Notes: generated from the sequence alone by a model not told the origin. Shown: positions 17,545 to 28,390, numbered from the stretch's first letter. The stretch: 64,000 nt of DNA from an uncultured SAR86 cluster bacterium (GCA_943788515.1 CALSQM010000011.1:23005-87004); one strand, 5' to 3'. Program-made: numbers and translations.

Positions 17545-18336
17545 CTAAGCATTTGAAGATTCTTTAACAGCAACATGCCATATAATTAAACCAAATAGAA
17601 TCTTGTTAACAAAGTCAGCAAGATTGTATATTAAGTTCAAATTAGCAGTATCGACACCTGTCATTAAGTAACCTGCGGCATACCCAATAGGATATATTGA
17701 CCAACCTACTATTACGATCCACATCATAGCGCTATAAGCTGAATTAACAGCAGGACTTGCAGATGTTACAGCTGATTTGCCTTCACCCATCCATAGTTCA
17801 TAAATCATGTATAACCATGCAGCCATTCCTATAGCAAAAGGAAGCATAACGCCAGTAACAGCTACTCCAGAATCTATCGCAGCGGATCCATTAGACTCGC
17901 CAATGTACCCAGCGATAAGCATAACCAAAGAAGCACCAAGTAGTTTTTTAAATAATGAACCGGCAACATTTGTGCAAGCAGCAAGTATTAAATAGAACTC
18001 TACCATTAGCAATGGAACTGTTAACAACCAGTCAACATATCTAAATACTATTGGAGAGTCTCCAACACCTACAGGATCGACTCCCATACTAGTTACCCAG
18101 ACATTCCTCATATACATATAATGCATAAATGCTATACCTGTAACTAAACCAGCAACAGTAAGTGATGTTTTCCACTTAGCACTTACATTATCTCTTTCAA
18201 CAAAGAAGAAAACCGTAGAAGCCAACATAGCAGCAGAAACAAGCCAGAAAGAAACTCCAGTCAGATCTCCTGCGTCAAGATCAGCAGCAAAAGCAGGAAG
18301 CGCAAGAACACTACCTAGTATTAGTAATAATTTCAT
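17545..18336 (-). CDS. proteorhodopsin, green-tuned (Leu105) proton-pump type
   Basis: RYVDWLLTVPLLMVEFYLIL (acceptor Asp, donor Glu, Leu at tuning site), NLADFVNKILFGLIIW (retinal Lys), signal peptide MKLLLILGSVLALPAFAA. Confidence 0.98.
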   Translation of the reverse strand: MKLLLILGSVLALPAFAADLDAGDLTGVSFWLVSAAMLASTVFFFVERDNVSAKWKTSLTVAGLVTGIAFMHYMYMRNVWVTSMGVDPVGVGDSPIVFRYVDWLLTVPLLMVEFYLILAACTNVAGSLFKKLLGASLVMLIAGYIGESNGSAAIDSGVAVTGVMLPFAIGMAAWLYMIYELWMGEGKSAVTSASPAVNSAYSAMMWIVIVGWSIYPIGYAAGYLMTGVDTANLNLIYNLADFVNKILFGLIIWHVAVKESSNA

Positions 18337-18537
18337 ATATAACTCTCCTATATTAATGATAGGAAGCATAATTACTCCCCCCTAATTAAATATGAATCTT
18401 TATATTAACTAATAATAAAAGAGGTTACAAATAAAAGCATATATTTTCTTTATGAGAATTTCTTGCAAAAAAAACCTTAAATTATCAAATTTAAAATTTA
18501 TTTTGCATAAATAGACTTGTTTAGTATTATGTTAATT

Positions 18538-19020
18538 ATGAAAGTTGCTATATATCCCGGTTCATTTGATCCTATTACTAATGGCCATACAGATATTATT
18601 GATAGGGGCTGCGTTCTTTTTGATAAGATTGTTGTTGCAGTAGCCAAAAGCGAATCAAAAAACCCTCTTTTCAGTTTAGAAGATAGAATTCACCTAGCAC
18701 AGTCTATTTATGAAGGAAATGATAAAGTAGAGGTCGTTGGTTTTCCAAGACAGTTAACAGTTGATCTTGCAAAAGAATATGGAGCTTGTGCAATTATAAG
18801 AGGCCTTAGGGCAGTATCTGATTTCGAATACGAATTTCAATTAGCAACAATGAATAGGTCATTAGCCCCTAATATTGAAAGCATTTTTTTAACACCAAAA
18901 GAAAGTCTCATTTATGTATCTTCTAGCTTAATTAAAGAAATATCAGACCTAAAAGGGGATATATCTAAGTTTGTTGATCCTATAGTAGAACAGGCGCTTC
19001 GAGCTAAGCTAGATACTTAA
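18538..19020 (+). CDS. coaD: phosphopantetheine adenylyltransferase
   Basis: MKVAIYPGSFDPITNGHTDIIDRG, IIRGLRAVSDFEYEFQLATMNR, YVSSSLIKEI. Confidence 0.97.
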   Translation: MKVAIYPGSFDPITNGHTDIIDRGCVLFDKIVVAVAKSESKNPLFSLEDRIHLAQSIYEGNDKVEVVGFPRQLTVDLAKEYGACAIIRGLRAVSDFEYEFQLATMNRSLAPNIESIFLTPKESLIYVSSSLIKEISDLKGDISKFVDPIVEQALRAKLDT

Positions 19021-19829
19021 CTCTGACAAGTTTCACAAAAAAAAGTAGCTCTTTGATTGATTGTCATTTTACAAACAGTGCCCTTACACTTATTGCAGCG
19101 TTCGCCTTCTCTACCATATACATTTAACTTAAATTTAAAATATCCTGGACTACCATCAGCTGAATAGAAGTCTTTTAATGTAGTTCCTCCAAACTCTATT
19201 GCTTGCTCTAGTATCTTTTTTCCAGCAGCTACTAATCTTTTACAAGCATCTAAATCTAACTCATTGGCATTTTTTATCGGATTAATTTTAGCTAAGAAAA
19301 GGCTTTCAGACGCATAAATATTGCCGATACCAACTACATTTTTTTGATTCATTAAAAAGCTTTTAATATTTGTTTTAGATTGAATGCATGCTGAAAAAAA
19401 ATCTTTTGCATTAAAATTTTTAGAAAGAGGCTCAGGCCCAAGGTTTTTTATTAACTTATGTTTATCGATATCAGAAGTAAGATGCATTGATCCAAACCTT
19501 CTGGGATCATTATAAATAATTCTTTCCTCATCAAAAATTAATTCAATATGATCATGTTTGATAAAGAAGTTTTCATTATTTTTTGCAATTCTAAGACTGC
19601 CAGACATTCCTAAATGAAGAATAATTTTTTTATCATTAGATAGTTTAAAAATTATATATTTTGCTCTTCTTTCTAAACTTTCGACAACTTGTTCTTTTAC
19701 TGAAGTTTCAAAGCTATCCACCACTTTCCATCTAAGATTTCTGTTGTGTACCTTTGCCTCTTTTAGCAAAGAGCCTTTAAATTTTTTAATTGCTCTCAGG
19801 GTTGTTTCAACCTCTGGAAGTTCGGGCAT
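19017..19829 (-). CDS. mutM: formamidopyrimidine-DNA glycosylase
   Basis: MPELPEVETTLRAI, DPRRFG, GIGNIYASE, C-terminal zinc finger CNKCKGTV...FFCETCQ. Confidence 0.97.
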   Translation of the reverse strand: MPELPEVETTLRAIKKFKGSLLKEAKVHNRNLRWKVVDSFETSVKEQVVESLERRAKYIIFKLSNDKKIILHLGMSGSLRIAKNNENFFIKHDHIELIFDEERIIYNDPRRFGSMHLTSDIDKHKLIKNLGPEPLSKNFNAKDFFSACIQSKTNIKSFLMNQKNVVGIGNIYASESLFLAKINPIKNANELDLDACKRLVAAGKKILEQAIEFGGTTLKDFYSADGSPGYFKFKLNVYGREGERCNKCKGTVCKMTINQRATFFCETCQS

Positions 19830-19831
19830 TT

Positions 19832-21160
19832 TTAACTGAGTAAATTATTAATTTTTACTATGTCAGCTGGTGTAATTGTTCCCGATGCAAGCCCAAGTCT
19901 TAGGTTGGCAAGAATATAATCATATTTTGCATTAGCGAGATTTTTTTCCGCACTGTATAAGTTTTTTTCTGCTTGCAAGAGATCAACAACGTTTCTTGTT
20001 CCAACTCTGTAGCCAACTTGAGTCGCTTCTAGGGCACTAGTGGCCGAAATCACTGCTTGTTTTTGAGCATTTACATTTGCAACTAATGTTAAAACATTTG
20101 AAAACTGGGATCTAACTTCTTGAATAATCCTTCTTTCAGTAAATAGTGTATTTTCATTTGCTCTTTCATACTGAGAATATGCTTGCTTTCTTCTTGAGTT
20201 AACGGCTCCACCTTGAAAGAGTGGCATACTTAGCTGAATTGCATAATTCCTTCTTCCTGTTACTGATGGAACTGGAATGCCTTGGCCATTAATATTAAAA
20301 CCTTCATAGTTAAATTGGTTTGTTTCAGACTCTGACTGACTTCCAACAATGTCTATCTTAGGTAAATGATTTGAAGCCACACTTCTTGCACTGCTTTTCG
20401 CTGCTTTCTTTCTTAAATATGCTGCTTTCAACTGGTAGTTATTTTCCAATGCTAATTCAACCCATTTCTCTTTTGAACTTGGTGTTGGTAGGTCAATAAG
20501 CAAACCATCTCCCAATTCATTTAAGCTGAATATTTCTCTACCAATCAGAGCATTTAAAGATTCTCTTGCAGAATAAAGGGATCCTTCTGTTCTAATTCTT
20601 GCGGCCTTACTTAGATCAAATGCCAATTGAGCCTCTTGAACTCCAGTAATGGCTGATAATCCAACTTCGAATCTTTGTTTTGCTTGATCAAGTTGTTTTT
20701 TAATAGCTTTTTCTTCAGATATTGCTGCATTTAGATTATCAATAGCTCTAAGTACGCCAAAATAAAGCTCAGCAGTTCTAACTAAAAGATTTTGCTGCTC
20801 AAATGCAAAGTCTGCTTCTGCGGCATCTGTAAGAGATTTAGATTGCCTATATTGAAACCATGTATCTAGTCTAAAGAGCGGCTGAGTAACCCTGGCAGAT
20901 GTAGAAAAAGAGTTATATTGCTGCTGCAGCTCTTTGTTTTGATAGTATTCGTTCCAGTTAGTTGATCCACTCAAGGTAATACTCGGGAGAAGCGCAGCTC
21001 TTCCTTGAACTTTAAGCTCTTTATCTGCTAAATACGAATATTCCGCTGCTTTATATGTAGGGTCATTCTCAAGCGCCTCATTATAGATATCCAAAAGACT
21101 TTCAGATGAAATATTAAATGAGATAAAAAGTGCTAAAAATGATTTTGTGTAAATTTTCAT
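19832..21160 (-). CDS. tolC: TolC family outer membrane channel
   Basis: TolC-like repeats, GYRVGTRNVVDLLQAEKNLYSAEKNLANAKYDYILANLRL. Confidence 0.92.
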   Translation of the reverse strand: MKIYTKSFLALFISFNISSESLLDIYNEALENDPTYKAAEYSYLADKELKVQGRAALLPSITLSGSTNWNEYYQNKELQQQYNSFSTSARVTQPLFRLDTWFQYRQSKSLTDAAEADFAFEQQNLLVRTAELYFGVLRAIDNLNAAISEEKAIKKQLDQAKQRFEVGLSAITGVQEAQLAFDLSKAARIRTEGSLYSARESLNALIGREIFSLNELGDGLLIDLPTPSSKEKWVELALENNYQLKAAYLRKKAAKSSARSVASNHLPKIDIVGSQSESETNQFNYEGFNINGQGIPVPSVTGRRNYAIQLSMPLFQGGAVNSRRKQAYSQYERANENTLFTERRIIQEVRSQFSNVLTLVANVNAQKQAVISATSALEATQVGYRVGTRNVVDLLQAEKNLYSAEKNLANAKYDYILANLRLGLASGTITPADIVKINNLLS

Positions 21161-21182
21161 AACTTATTTTAACCTATTAATA

Positions 21183-21201
21183 ATGTTTGCAGTGCAAACA
21201 T
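21183..21201. promoter_or_regulatory. perfect palindrome upstream of tolC, candidate TetR operator
   Basis: ATGTTTGCA-G-TGCAAACAT; 16-17 of 19 positions match the two tetR/RND intergenic sites (reverse complement). Confidence 0.7.
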
Positions 21202-21299
21202 TTAATTTTTTTTAATTTTATTGAATTTATTTTATATTTCTTAGAGTAGAATATCTCTAACAAGTTCAATAATTTTTTATAATAAAAAGGCTTTAAAAA

Positions 21300-23195
21300 T
21301 TGGCTAAAAACTCATATGACGCTCAGGCAATTGAAGTCTTATCTGGACTAGATCCTGTCAAAAAAAGACCTGGGATGTATACGGATACATCTAACCCAAA
21401 TCATTTAATTCAAGAAGTTCTTGATAATTCGGTTGATGAAGCTCTATCAGGTTATTGTTCAAACATAAAAGTATCTGTTCTAAAAGATGGCTTTATTAAG
21501 GTCTCTGATGATGGAAGGGGCATGCCAATTGATGAGCACCCGGAACATAAAGTTTCAGGTGTTGAGCTCATCCTTTGTAAACTTCATGCTGGAGCGAAAT
21601 TCTCTGGAGATGATTATAATTTCTCTGGCGGCCTTCATGGTGTTGGAGTTTCTGTTGTAAATGCTCTATCTGATGAATTAGAGGTTAGAGTGAAAAGAGA
21701 TTCTAAAGAATACCAAATCACTTTTAATAATGGAGATAAGTCTTCTGAATTAAAGCCAATTGGAGAAGTGGGGCTCAGAAATTCTGGGACATCAATCAAA
21801 TTCAAACCAAATCCTATATATTTTGAAACTATAGAGATTCAGATAAAACAGCTTAAGCATTTATTAAAGGCCAAAGCAGTTCTTTGCCCTGGATTAACAA
21901 TAGAGTTCGTTAATGAAAACAAGACTGATGATAAACAAAAGTGGTATTTTGAAGATGGGCTCAAAAGCTATTTGATTGATTTCTCCGAGGGAGCAGACTT
22001 GGTTTTGCTAGATTCAATCGTATGCTCTAAAAAATCTCAAGCTCAAGAGCTTGAGTTTGCAATCAATTGGTCATTAAGACCCCCAAAAAATAAACTTGAT
22101 GAAACCTATGTAAATCTCATACCCACTGCTCAGGGTGGCTCACATTTAAACGGCTTTAAGGCTGGGCTTTTAGATTCATTAAAAGAATTTTGTGAATATA
22201 GAAATCTATTGCCTAAAGGTTTAAAAATTAATGCAGACGATGTTCTTAATAATGCAATTTTTATAATCTCATCTAAGCTTCAGAATCCTCAATTTGCAGG
22301 GCAAACCAAGGAAAGACTAGATTCAAAAGATCACATGTCATTCGTCTCAAGTACGACAAAAGACATTTTAAGTATTTGGCTTAATACTCATACTGAAGAA
22401 GGCGAAAGAATAGCAGAACTCGCAATTATGTCTGCGCAAATGAGAGCAAAAGTTTCTAATATAGTTGAAAGAAAGAAAACCTTTAGAGGCCCAGCATTAC
22501 CTGGAAAACTTTCGGACTGCAATAGCCAGGACTTAAATGAAACAGAGCTTTTTTTAGTTGAGGGGGACTCAGCTGGCGGATCCGCAAAACAAGCAAGAGA
22601 AAGATCTTTCCAGGCAATCATGCCTTTAAGAGGGAAGATTTTAAATACTTGGGATTTAGAGAGTGCAGAAATAATAAAATCTCAGGAGATAAAAAACCTC
22701 TCAACTGCAATTGGAGTTTTGCCAGGAAATAACGACCTTTCATCACTAAGATACGGAAAAATTTGTATTCTTGCAGATGCTGATTCAGATGGTCTGCATA
22801 TTGCAACTTTACTCTGTGCATTGTTTCTAAGGCATTATAAATCTTTAGTACAAGAGGGAAGGATATATATTTCAATGCCTCCTCTATATAGAATCGATTC
22901 TGGTAAAGATGTTCTATATGCACTTGATGATAAGCAGCGAGATGAAATAGTTACTGAATTTAAAAAGAAGAAGGGCAAGCCTAAAGTAAACATTCAAAGG
23001 TTTAAAGGGCTGGGTGAAATGAATCCACCACAACTAAGAGAGACTGTAATGGATCCTGCTACTCGTCAGCTTGTTCAGCTTTCTGTCAGTTCAAGCGATA
23101 ATGCAAATTCCATGATGGACTTACTTTTGTCCAAAAAGAACGCACCAGCAAGAAAAGAATGGCTTGAAAAGAAAGGGTCTCTAGCAAAAATATAA
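21300..23195 (+). CDS. parE: DNA topoisomerase IV subunit B (TTG start)
   Basis: GHKL ATPase ([20 protein letters not shown]), [42 protein letters not shown]. Confidence 0.96.
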   Translation: MAKNSYDAQAIEVLSGLDPVKKRPGMYTDTSNPNHLIQEVLDNSVDEALSGYCSNIKVSVLKDGFIKVSDDGRGMPIDEHPEHKVSGVELILCKLHAGAKFSGDDYNFSGGLHGVGVSVVNALSDELEVRVKRDSKEYQITFNNGDKSSELKPIGEVGLRNSGTSIKFKPNPIYFETIEIQIKQLKHLLKAKAVLCPGLTIEFVNENKTDDKQKWYFEDGLKSYLIDFSEGADLVLLDSIVCSKKSQAQELEFAINWSLRPPKNKLDETYVNLIPTAQGGSHLNGFKAGLLDSLKEFCEYRNLLPKGLKINADDVLNNAIFIISSKLQNPQFAGQTKERLDSKDHMSFVSSTTKDILSIWLNTHTEEGERIAELAIMSAQMRAKVSNIVERKKTFRGPALPGKLSDCNSQDLNETELFLVEGDSAGGSAKQARERSFQAIMPLRGKILNTWDLESAEIIKSQEIKNLSTAIGVLPGNNDLSSLRYGKICILADADSDGLHIATLLCALFLRHYKSLVQEGRIYISMPPLYRIDSGKDVLYALDDKQRDEIVTEFKKKKGKPKVNIQRFKGLGEMNPPQLRETVMDPATRQLVQLSVSSSDNANSMMDLLLSKKNAPARKEWLEKKGSLAKI

Positions 23196-23197
23196 AT

Positions 23198-25454
23198 ATG
23201 AAGGAACAAGAACAAATAACCTCAATTAGCCTCAAGCAATATGCTGAAGAGTCTTATCTTAACTATGCAATGTATGTCATTTTAGATAGAGCTTTGCCTA
23301 ATATTGGAGATGGCCTTAAGCCTGTTCAAAGAAGAATACTCTATGCAATGTCTGAGCTTGGGCTTGATGCTGGCTCAAAGTACAAAAAATCAGCAAGAAC
23401 TGTTGGAGATGTAATAGGAAAATTTCATCCCCATGGAGACGGTGCTGCATATGAAGCCATGGTTTTAATGGCTCAAAATTTCTCATTCAAATACCCTTTT
23501 GTAGATGGTCAAGGTAACTGGGGTTCCCAGGATGATCCAAAATCTTTTGCCGCAATGAGGTATACAGAATCTAAGTTAACTAAATTTGCAAATCTTTTAA
23601 TCTCTGAATTGAAGTCTGGAACAGTCGATTGGCAGCCTAATTTTGATGGCTCTCTTTTAGAGCCAGTAATTTTTCCAGCCAAACTCCCGTCTATTTTATT
23701 GAATGGCACTTCTGGAATTGCAGTAGGAATGGCAACAGATATTCCATCTCATAATATTAATGAAATTATTGATGCCACAGTGCATCTTATTGATAATCCA
23801 AAATCACAGTTGGTTGATTTACTAAAGATAATTAATGGCCCTGATTTCTCAAATAATTCGCCAATAATCGCTAGCAAAGATGAGTTGAATGAAATTTATT
23901 CGACTGGAAAAGGCGGCTTTAAAGCTCAAGCCCAATGGGCGCAAGATAAGAATCAAATCGTTATCAACGCATTACCTTATCAAGCATCTGGATCTAAAAT
24001 TTTAGAGCAAATAGCTGATCAAATGCTTAAGAAAAAAATTCCAATGGTAGTTGATCTTACTGACGAAGGAGACCACAAGGAGCCAGTAAGGCTTGTCATA
24101 ACTTTAAAATCGAACAGAGTAAATGCTGAAGATGTAATGAATCACCTTTTTGCATCAACTGATTTACAAAAAAACTATAGAGTAAATATGAATTTGATTT
24201 CATTGAAAGGTGGACCAAAAGTTTTCTCCCTAGCCGATTTATTGAAAGAATGGTTAGTCTTTAGAAAAGAAACTGTAACAAGAAAACTTGAACATAGACT
24301 CGACCAGGTAAACGATAGGCTGCATATCCTTGAGGGGTTATTAATTGTTTATTTAGATTTGGATAAAGTAATAAAGATTATTAGAGAATCAGATGAGCCA
24401 AAGAAAGATATTATTACAGCTTTTAAACTTTCTGATATCCAGGCAAATGCAATCCTTGAGATTAGGTTAAGGCAACTAGCCAAGCTGGAACAAATCAAGT
24501 TAGAACAAGAAAGAGATGCTTTGGGAGCAGAACAAACTAGATATTGAAAAAATACTAAGTTCTAAGACAAGACTTAAAACATTAATTAAAAATGAGCTTA
24601 TTGAAATAAAAGATGAGTTTGGAGAAGAAAGAAAATCTCCAATAAAAGAAGCAACAGAAGCTAAAGTTTTCTCTGAAGAGGAAACTCTTGTCACTGAACC
24701 TATTACAGTAGTCTTGTCTGCAGCTGGCTGGATCAGAAGTGCCAAAGGCCATGAGATAGACCCCAGCTCACTTTCCTATAGGGGAGAAGATGTACTTCAA
24801 GATTATGGAAGAGGAAAGAGCAATCAAGTTTCAGTTTTTCTTGACTCAAATGGGAAGGCTTACTCACTTGCAAGTCACTCTCTTCCATCTGCTAGAGGAA
24901 TGGGTGACCCTATTACCGGAAGGGTATCTGCAGATTCTGGAGTAAAGTTCATTTCTTCATTGATTGGTAATGATGAAGACAAATTCATGATTATGAATAC
25001 TGCTGGATATGGTTATATTTCAGAGTTTAAAAATATGGTTTCTAATAAGAAGTCAGGAAAAGCATTTATGAAAATTCCTCATGAAGCAGACCTTCTTAAA
25101 GCCATTAAAGTAAGAGATGATCATTTGTATATAGCAGCAGTTTCAAATATTGGCAGACTTTTAATTTTTAAGATTGATGAATTGCCAATTCTTGGAAAGG
25201 GCAAAGGGAATAAAATAATAAATATACCAACCGCTAAATTTATAGCAAAAGAAGAGTTAATGACTCATGCGCAACTTGTTTCTGAGGCTAGCTCTTTGAG
25301 GATTGAAAGCGGGAAGAGATTCCTCACTTTAAAACTTAAAGATCTAGAAAACTATATTTCTACAAGAGCAAAAAGGGGTAACATGCTTCCACAAGGATAT
25401 AGAAAGGTAGATAAAATGATCGAAGAGGTTGAACTAGAAGTTAAAGAAGACTGA
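23198..25454 (+). CDS. parC: DNA topoisomerase IV subunit A, interrupted by an apparent +1 frameshift near 24523
   Basis: ORFs 23198..24547 and 24516..25454 together cover one ParC; removing one G from GGG at 24523..24525 restores ...[20 protein letters not shown]... Confidence 0.93.
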
Positions 25455-26641
25455 TTATAGATTTCTCAAAGATTTTCAGACCCTCATCAACTAGCTCATT
25501 TTCTATTATTAGGCTTGGAGAAAACCTAACAGTAGATGCATTCGCCTTGAGAATCATCAACCCATTATCATGAGATTTTTTTATTAAATCATCTATTTGA
25601 ATTTTGCTATCCTTGTTTACCTCCACCCCGACCCATAAACCAGCAGAAGTTATTTTTTCAAAACATTTGTGCTTCTCATTTATTTTATTCAACAAATTGA
25701 TAAATCTAACTTCTTTCTTTAAAACCTGATTTAAAAATGATTTTTTAGAAATGGTATCTATAACTTCATTACCTATGGCACATGCAATTGGGCCTCCTCC
25801 AAAAGTCGTGCCATGAGACCCTGCCGACATATGTTTTGAAACTTTATCTGAAGTAAGAATGCCTCCTAGTGGGAAGCCATTAGATATACCTTTAGCAAAA
25901 CAAAGAATATCAGGAGTAATGTTAAATTGCTCATAGGCAAAGAGTGTTCCAGTCCTACCAATCCCAGATTGAACTTCATCAATTATGACAAGTGCCTTAT
26001 GTTTTTTTGCAAGTTTCTTTATTTTTGCTATAAATTTTTTATCTGCTTTTGTTATTCCAGATTGCCATTGAACCAGTTCTAAGATAACCGCTGCCGTCTT
26101 ATCTGAAAAAACCTTTTCTAGATTACTAATGTCATTATATGGATGATTTTTTATCCCTCTAGGCAGAGGCGCAAAACCCTCTGTAAGATGCTTAGCTTTA
26201 GCTAAAGCTATACCAAGCATAGTTCTTCCATGAAATGACGTTGAAAATGAAATGACTCTCATTTTTATTTTTATTAAATGTTGATGAGCAAAATTTTCTT
26301 GCTATCTTAACTGCAGCCTCAATTGACTCTGCCCCTGAATTGCAAAAAAATACTTTATCTGCAAAAGAATTCTTGCATAACTTTTTTGCCAAAGTAACTG
26401 AGGGCTCATTTATGTATAGATTTGATAAATGCCAAAGCTCCTCAGATTGCTTTTTAAGAATTTTTATTAGATCTTTATTTGAATGACCAAGGTTGGTGAC
26501 GGCAATGCCTGCCGTGAAATCAATATATTTCTTATTATTTAGGTCCCATACATGCGAGCCACTTGCTTTTTTTACAACAAAATCTGCAGGAGCGTAAAAA
26601 GGCACCATATAATTAGTATATTCTTTAATTATTTCTTTCAT
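25441..26641 (-). CDS. argD: acetylornithine/ornithine-type class III aminotransferase, interrupted by an apparent +1 frameshift near 26262
   Basis: ORFs 26198..26719 and 25441..26262 are halves of one PLP aminotransferase (NSGAESIEAAVKIARKF | SFHGRTMLGIALAK ... IIDEVQSGIGRTGTLFAYEQF); removing one A from an A5 run joins them. Confidence 0.87.
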
Positions 26642-26655
26642 AAATATATTGTATC

Positions 26656-27156
26656 GTGGTTTCAGTTCAAAAATTAAATGACCAAAAATTTCTAATATCT
26701 TTAAAACCAAACAGCTCACTCATTGGTGTTAATAGAATAATATTTATTTCTAGTATATCTATTGTATGCGGTGGCATAGCATTGATATTTTTCTTTTTTG
26801 GAGCAACGCTCATTTTGCCTTTTGCTGGTTTAGAGCTTGGCATTCTATTCACTGCATTTTATTTAAGTTTTAAATGGAGTGATAAAAAAGAAAAAATATT
26901 TATTTCTCAAGATCTTGTAACTATAGAAAAAGGCTCTAATTATGCTGAATATAAATGGGAAGAGTTCAGGTCATTTACCTCTTTCCAGGTTTCAAAAGAT
27001 AGAAGAGAACTTCTTAAACTAAGCTTTAGATCTAAAGGCGAGGATGTTGAGGTTGGTAGCTTTCTAAATGAAGATGATAAAAATGTATTAATAGAAGAGC
27101 TAACTCAGATTATAGATACATTAAATCTTGATTCCTTCTCAAACCCAGAGCTTTAA
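26656..27156 (+). CDS. DUF2244-like integral membrane protein (GTG start)
   Basis: Two central TM helices and family-like C-terminal half (RSFTSFQVSKDRRELLKLSFRSKGEDVEVGSFLNEDDKNVLIEEL). Confidence 0.6.
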   Translation: MVSVQKLNDQKFLISLKPNSSLIGVNRIIFISSISIVCGGIALIFFFFGATLILPFAGLELGILFTAFYLSFKWSDKKEKIFISQDLVTIEKGSNYAEYKWEEFRSFTSFQVSKDRRELLKLSFRSKGEDVEVGSFLNEDDKNVLIEELTQIIDTLNLDSFSNPEL

Positions 27157-28390
27157 TTTCTTTTTAACTTCTTTTAGTTTTAATTCTTTTATTTCAGGGA
27201 TGCCATTTCTAAAATTTGGAAATGATTCTCCCTGTATTAATGGCATAAGATATGCAATTGCCTTTGGGGTAACATCCATGCCATTTTTAGCTATAAAAGA
27301 TTTTGGTAATTTCTTTTCTAAATTAGCTATTTTTGCCAGTGGAGCTGGTTCAATTGTCCAGCTATATTTTTTAGTTTTACCTCTAACTATTATGGGCATA
27401 ACACCATTCATGCCTTCTACCGCATACTGAACTGCCTTGGCCCCAACAGCCATAGCTTGTTCTAGGTCTGTTTTGGAGGCAATATGTCGTGCACTTCTTT
27501 GAAGATAGTCAGAAACAGCCCAATGATTTTTTAGTTTTAATTTATCAGTAATTAAGTTGGCAATATAAGGCGCAACTCCACCAAGTTGAGCATGACCAAA
27601 TGCATCTTTTGTTGCTGATTCTGAAAGAAATTTGTTCTTATTATTTTTCAACCCTTCGGATACCACAACAACACAGTAGCCATTTTTTTTAACAACACTT
27701 TTAACTTCTGCTAGAAATTTTTTTTGATTGAAGGTTATCTCAGGTAATAAAATTATATGAGGCGCATCTCCTTTTTCTTTTCTTGCAAGAGAAGATGCAG
27801 CTGCCATCCAGCCAGCATGCCTGCCCATAACTTCTAATATAAAAACTTTTGTTGATGTTGCTGCCATTGACTGAACATCTAATGAGGCTTCTAGAGTTGA
27901 TGTTGCTATATATTTAGCCGCCGACCCAAATCCAGGACAGCAGTCTGTTAATACCAAATCGTTATCAACAGTTTTTGGAATGGCTATACAGTTAATTGGA
28001 TAGTTTAATTTTTTACTTATCTGTGAAACTTTAAATGCAGTATCAGCTGAATCATTACCACCATTGTAAAAAAAATATCCTATATTGTGCGCCTTAAAAA
28101 CATCAATAAGCCTTTTATACTCTCTTTCGCTTGATTCAAGATTCTTTTAACTTAAACCTACATGACCCAAAAGCCCCACCAGGCCTATATTTCAATGACT
28201 CTAATGCAGATATTGATTCTTTTGATGTATCTATAAGTTCCTCATGCAGCGCACCCAATATTCCATTCTTGCCTGCATAAATTTTACCGATATCTTTATG
28301 CTTCTTGGCCTCTAAAATTAGAGCACTAGCTGTAGCATTTATAACTGCGGTAACGCCGCCGGATTGAGCATAAAATGCATTTTTTTTCAT
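27139..28390 (-). CDS. pyrophosphate-type 6-phosphofructokinase, interrupted by an apparent +1 frameshift near 28145
   Basis: MKKNAFYAQSGGVTAVINATA...RPGGAFGSCRFKLK | NLESSEREYKRLIDVFKAHNIGYFFYNGGNDSADTA...IPKTVDND LVLTDCCPGFGSAAKYIA; removing one A from the A4 run restores one frame. Confidence 0.87.

Noticed and set aside
24515-24547. Programmed ribosomal frameshifting in parC
   Set aside because: No slippery heptamer, stop-codon context or stimulatory structure evident, and two similar indels nearby favour sequence error.
24500-24745. Reverse ORF over the parC frameshift
   Set aside because: Antisense to conserved ParC sequence; does not explain the frameshift.
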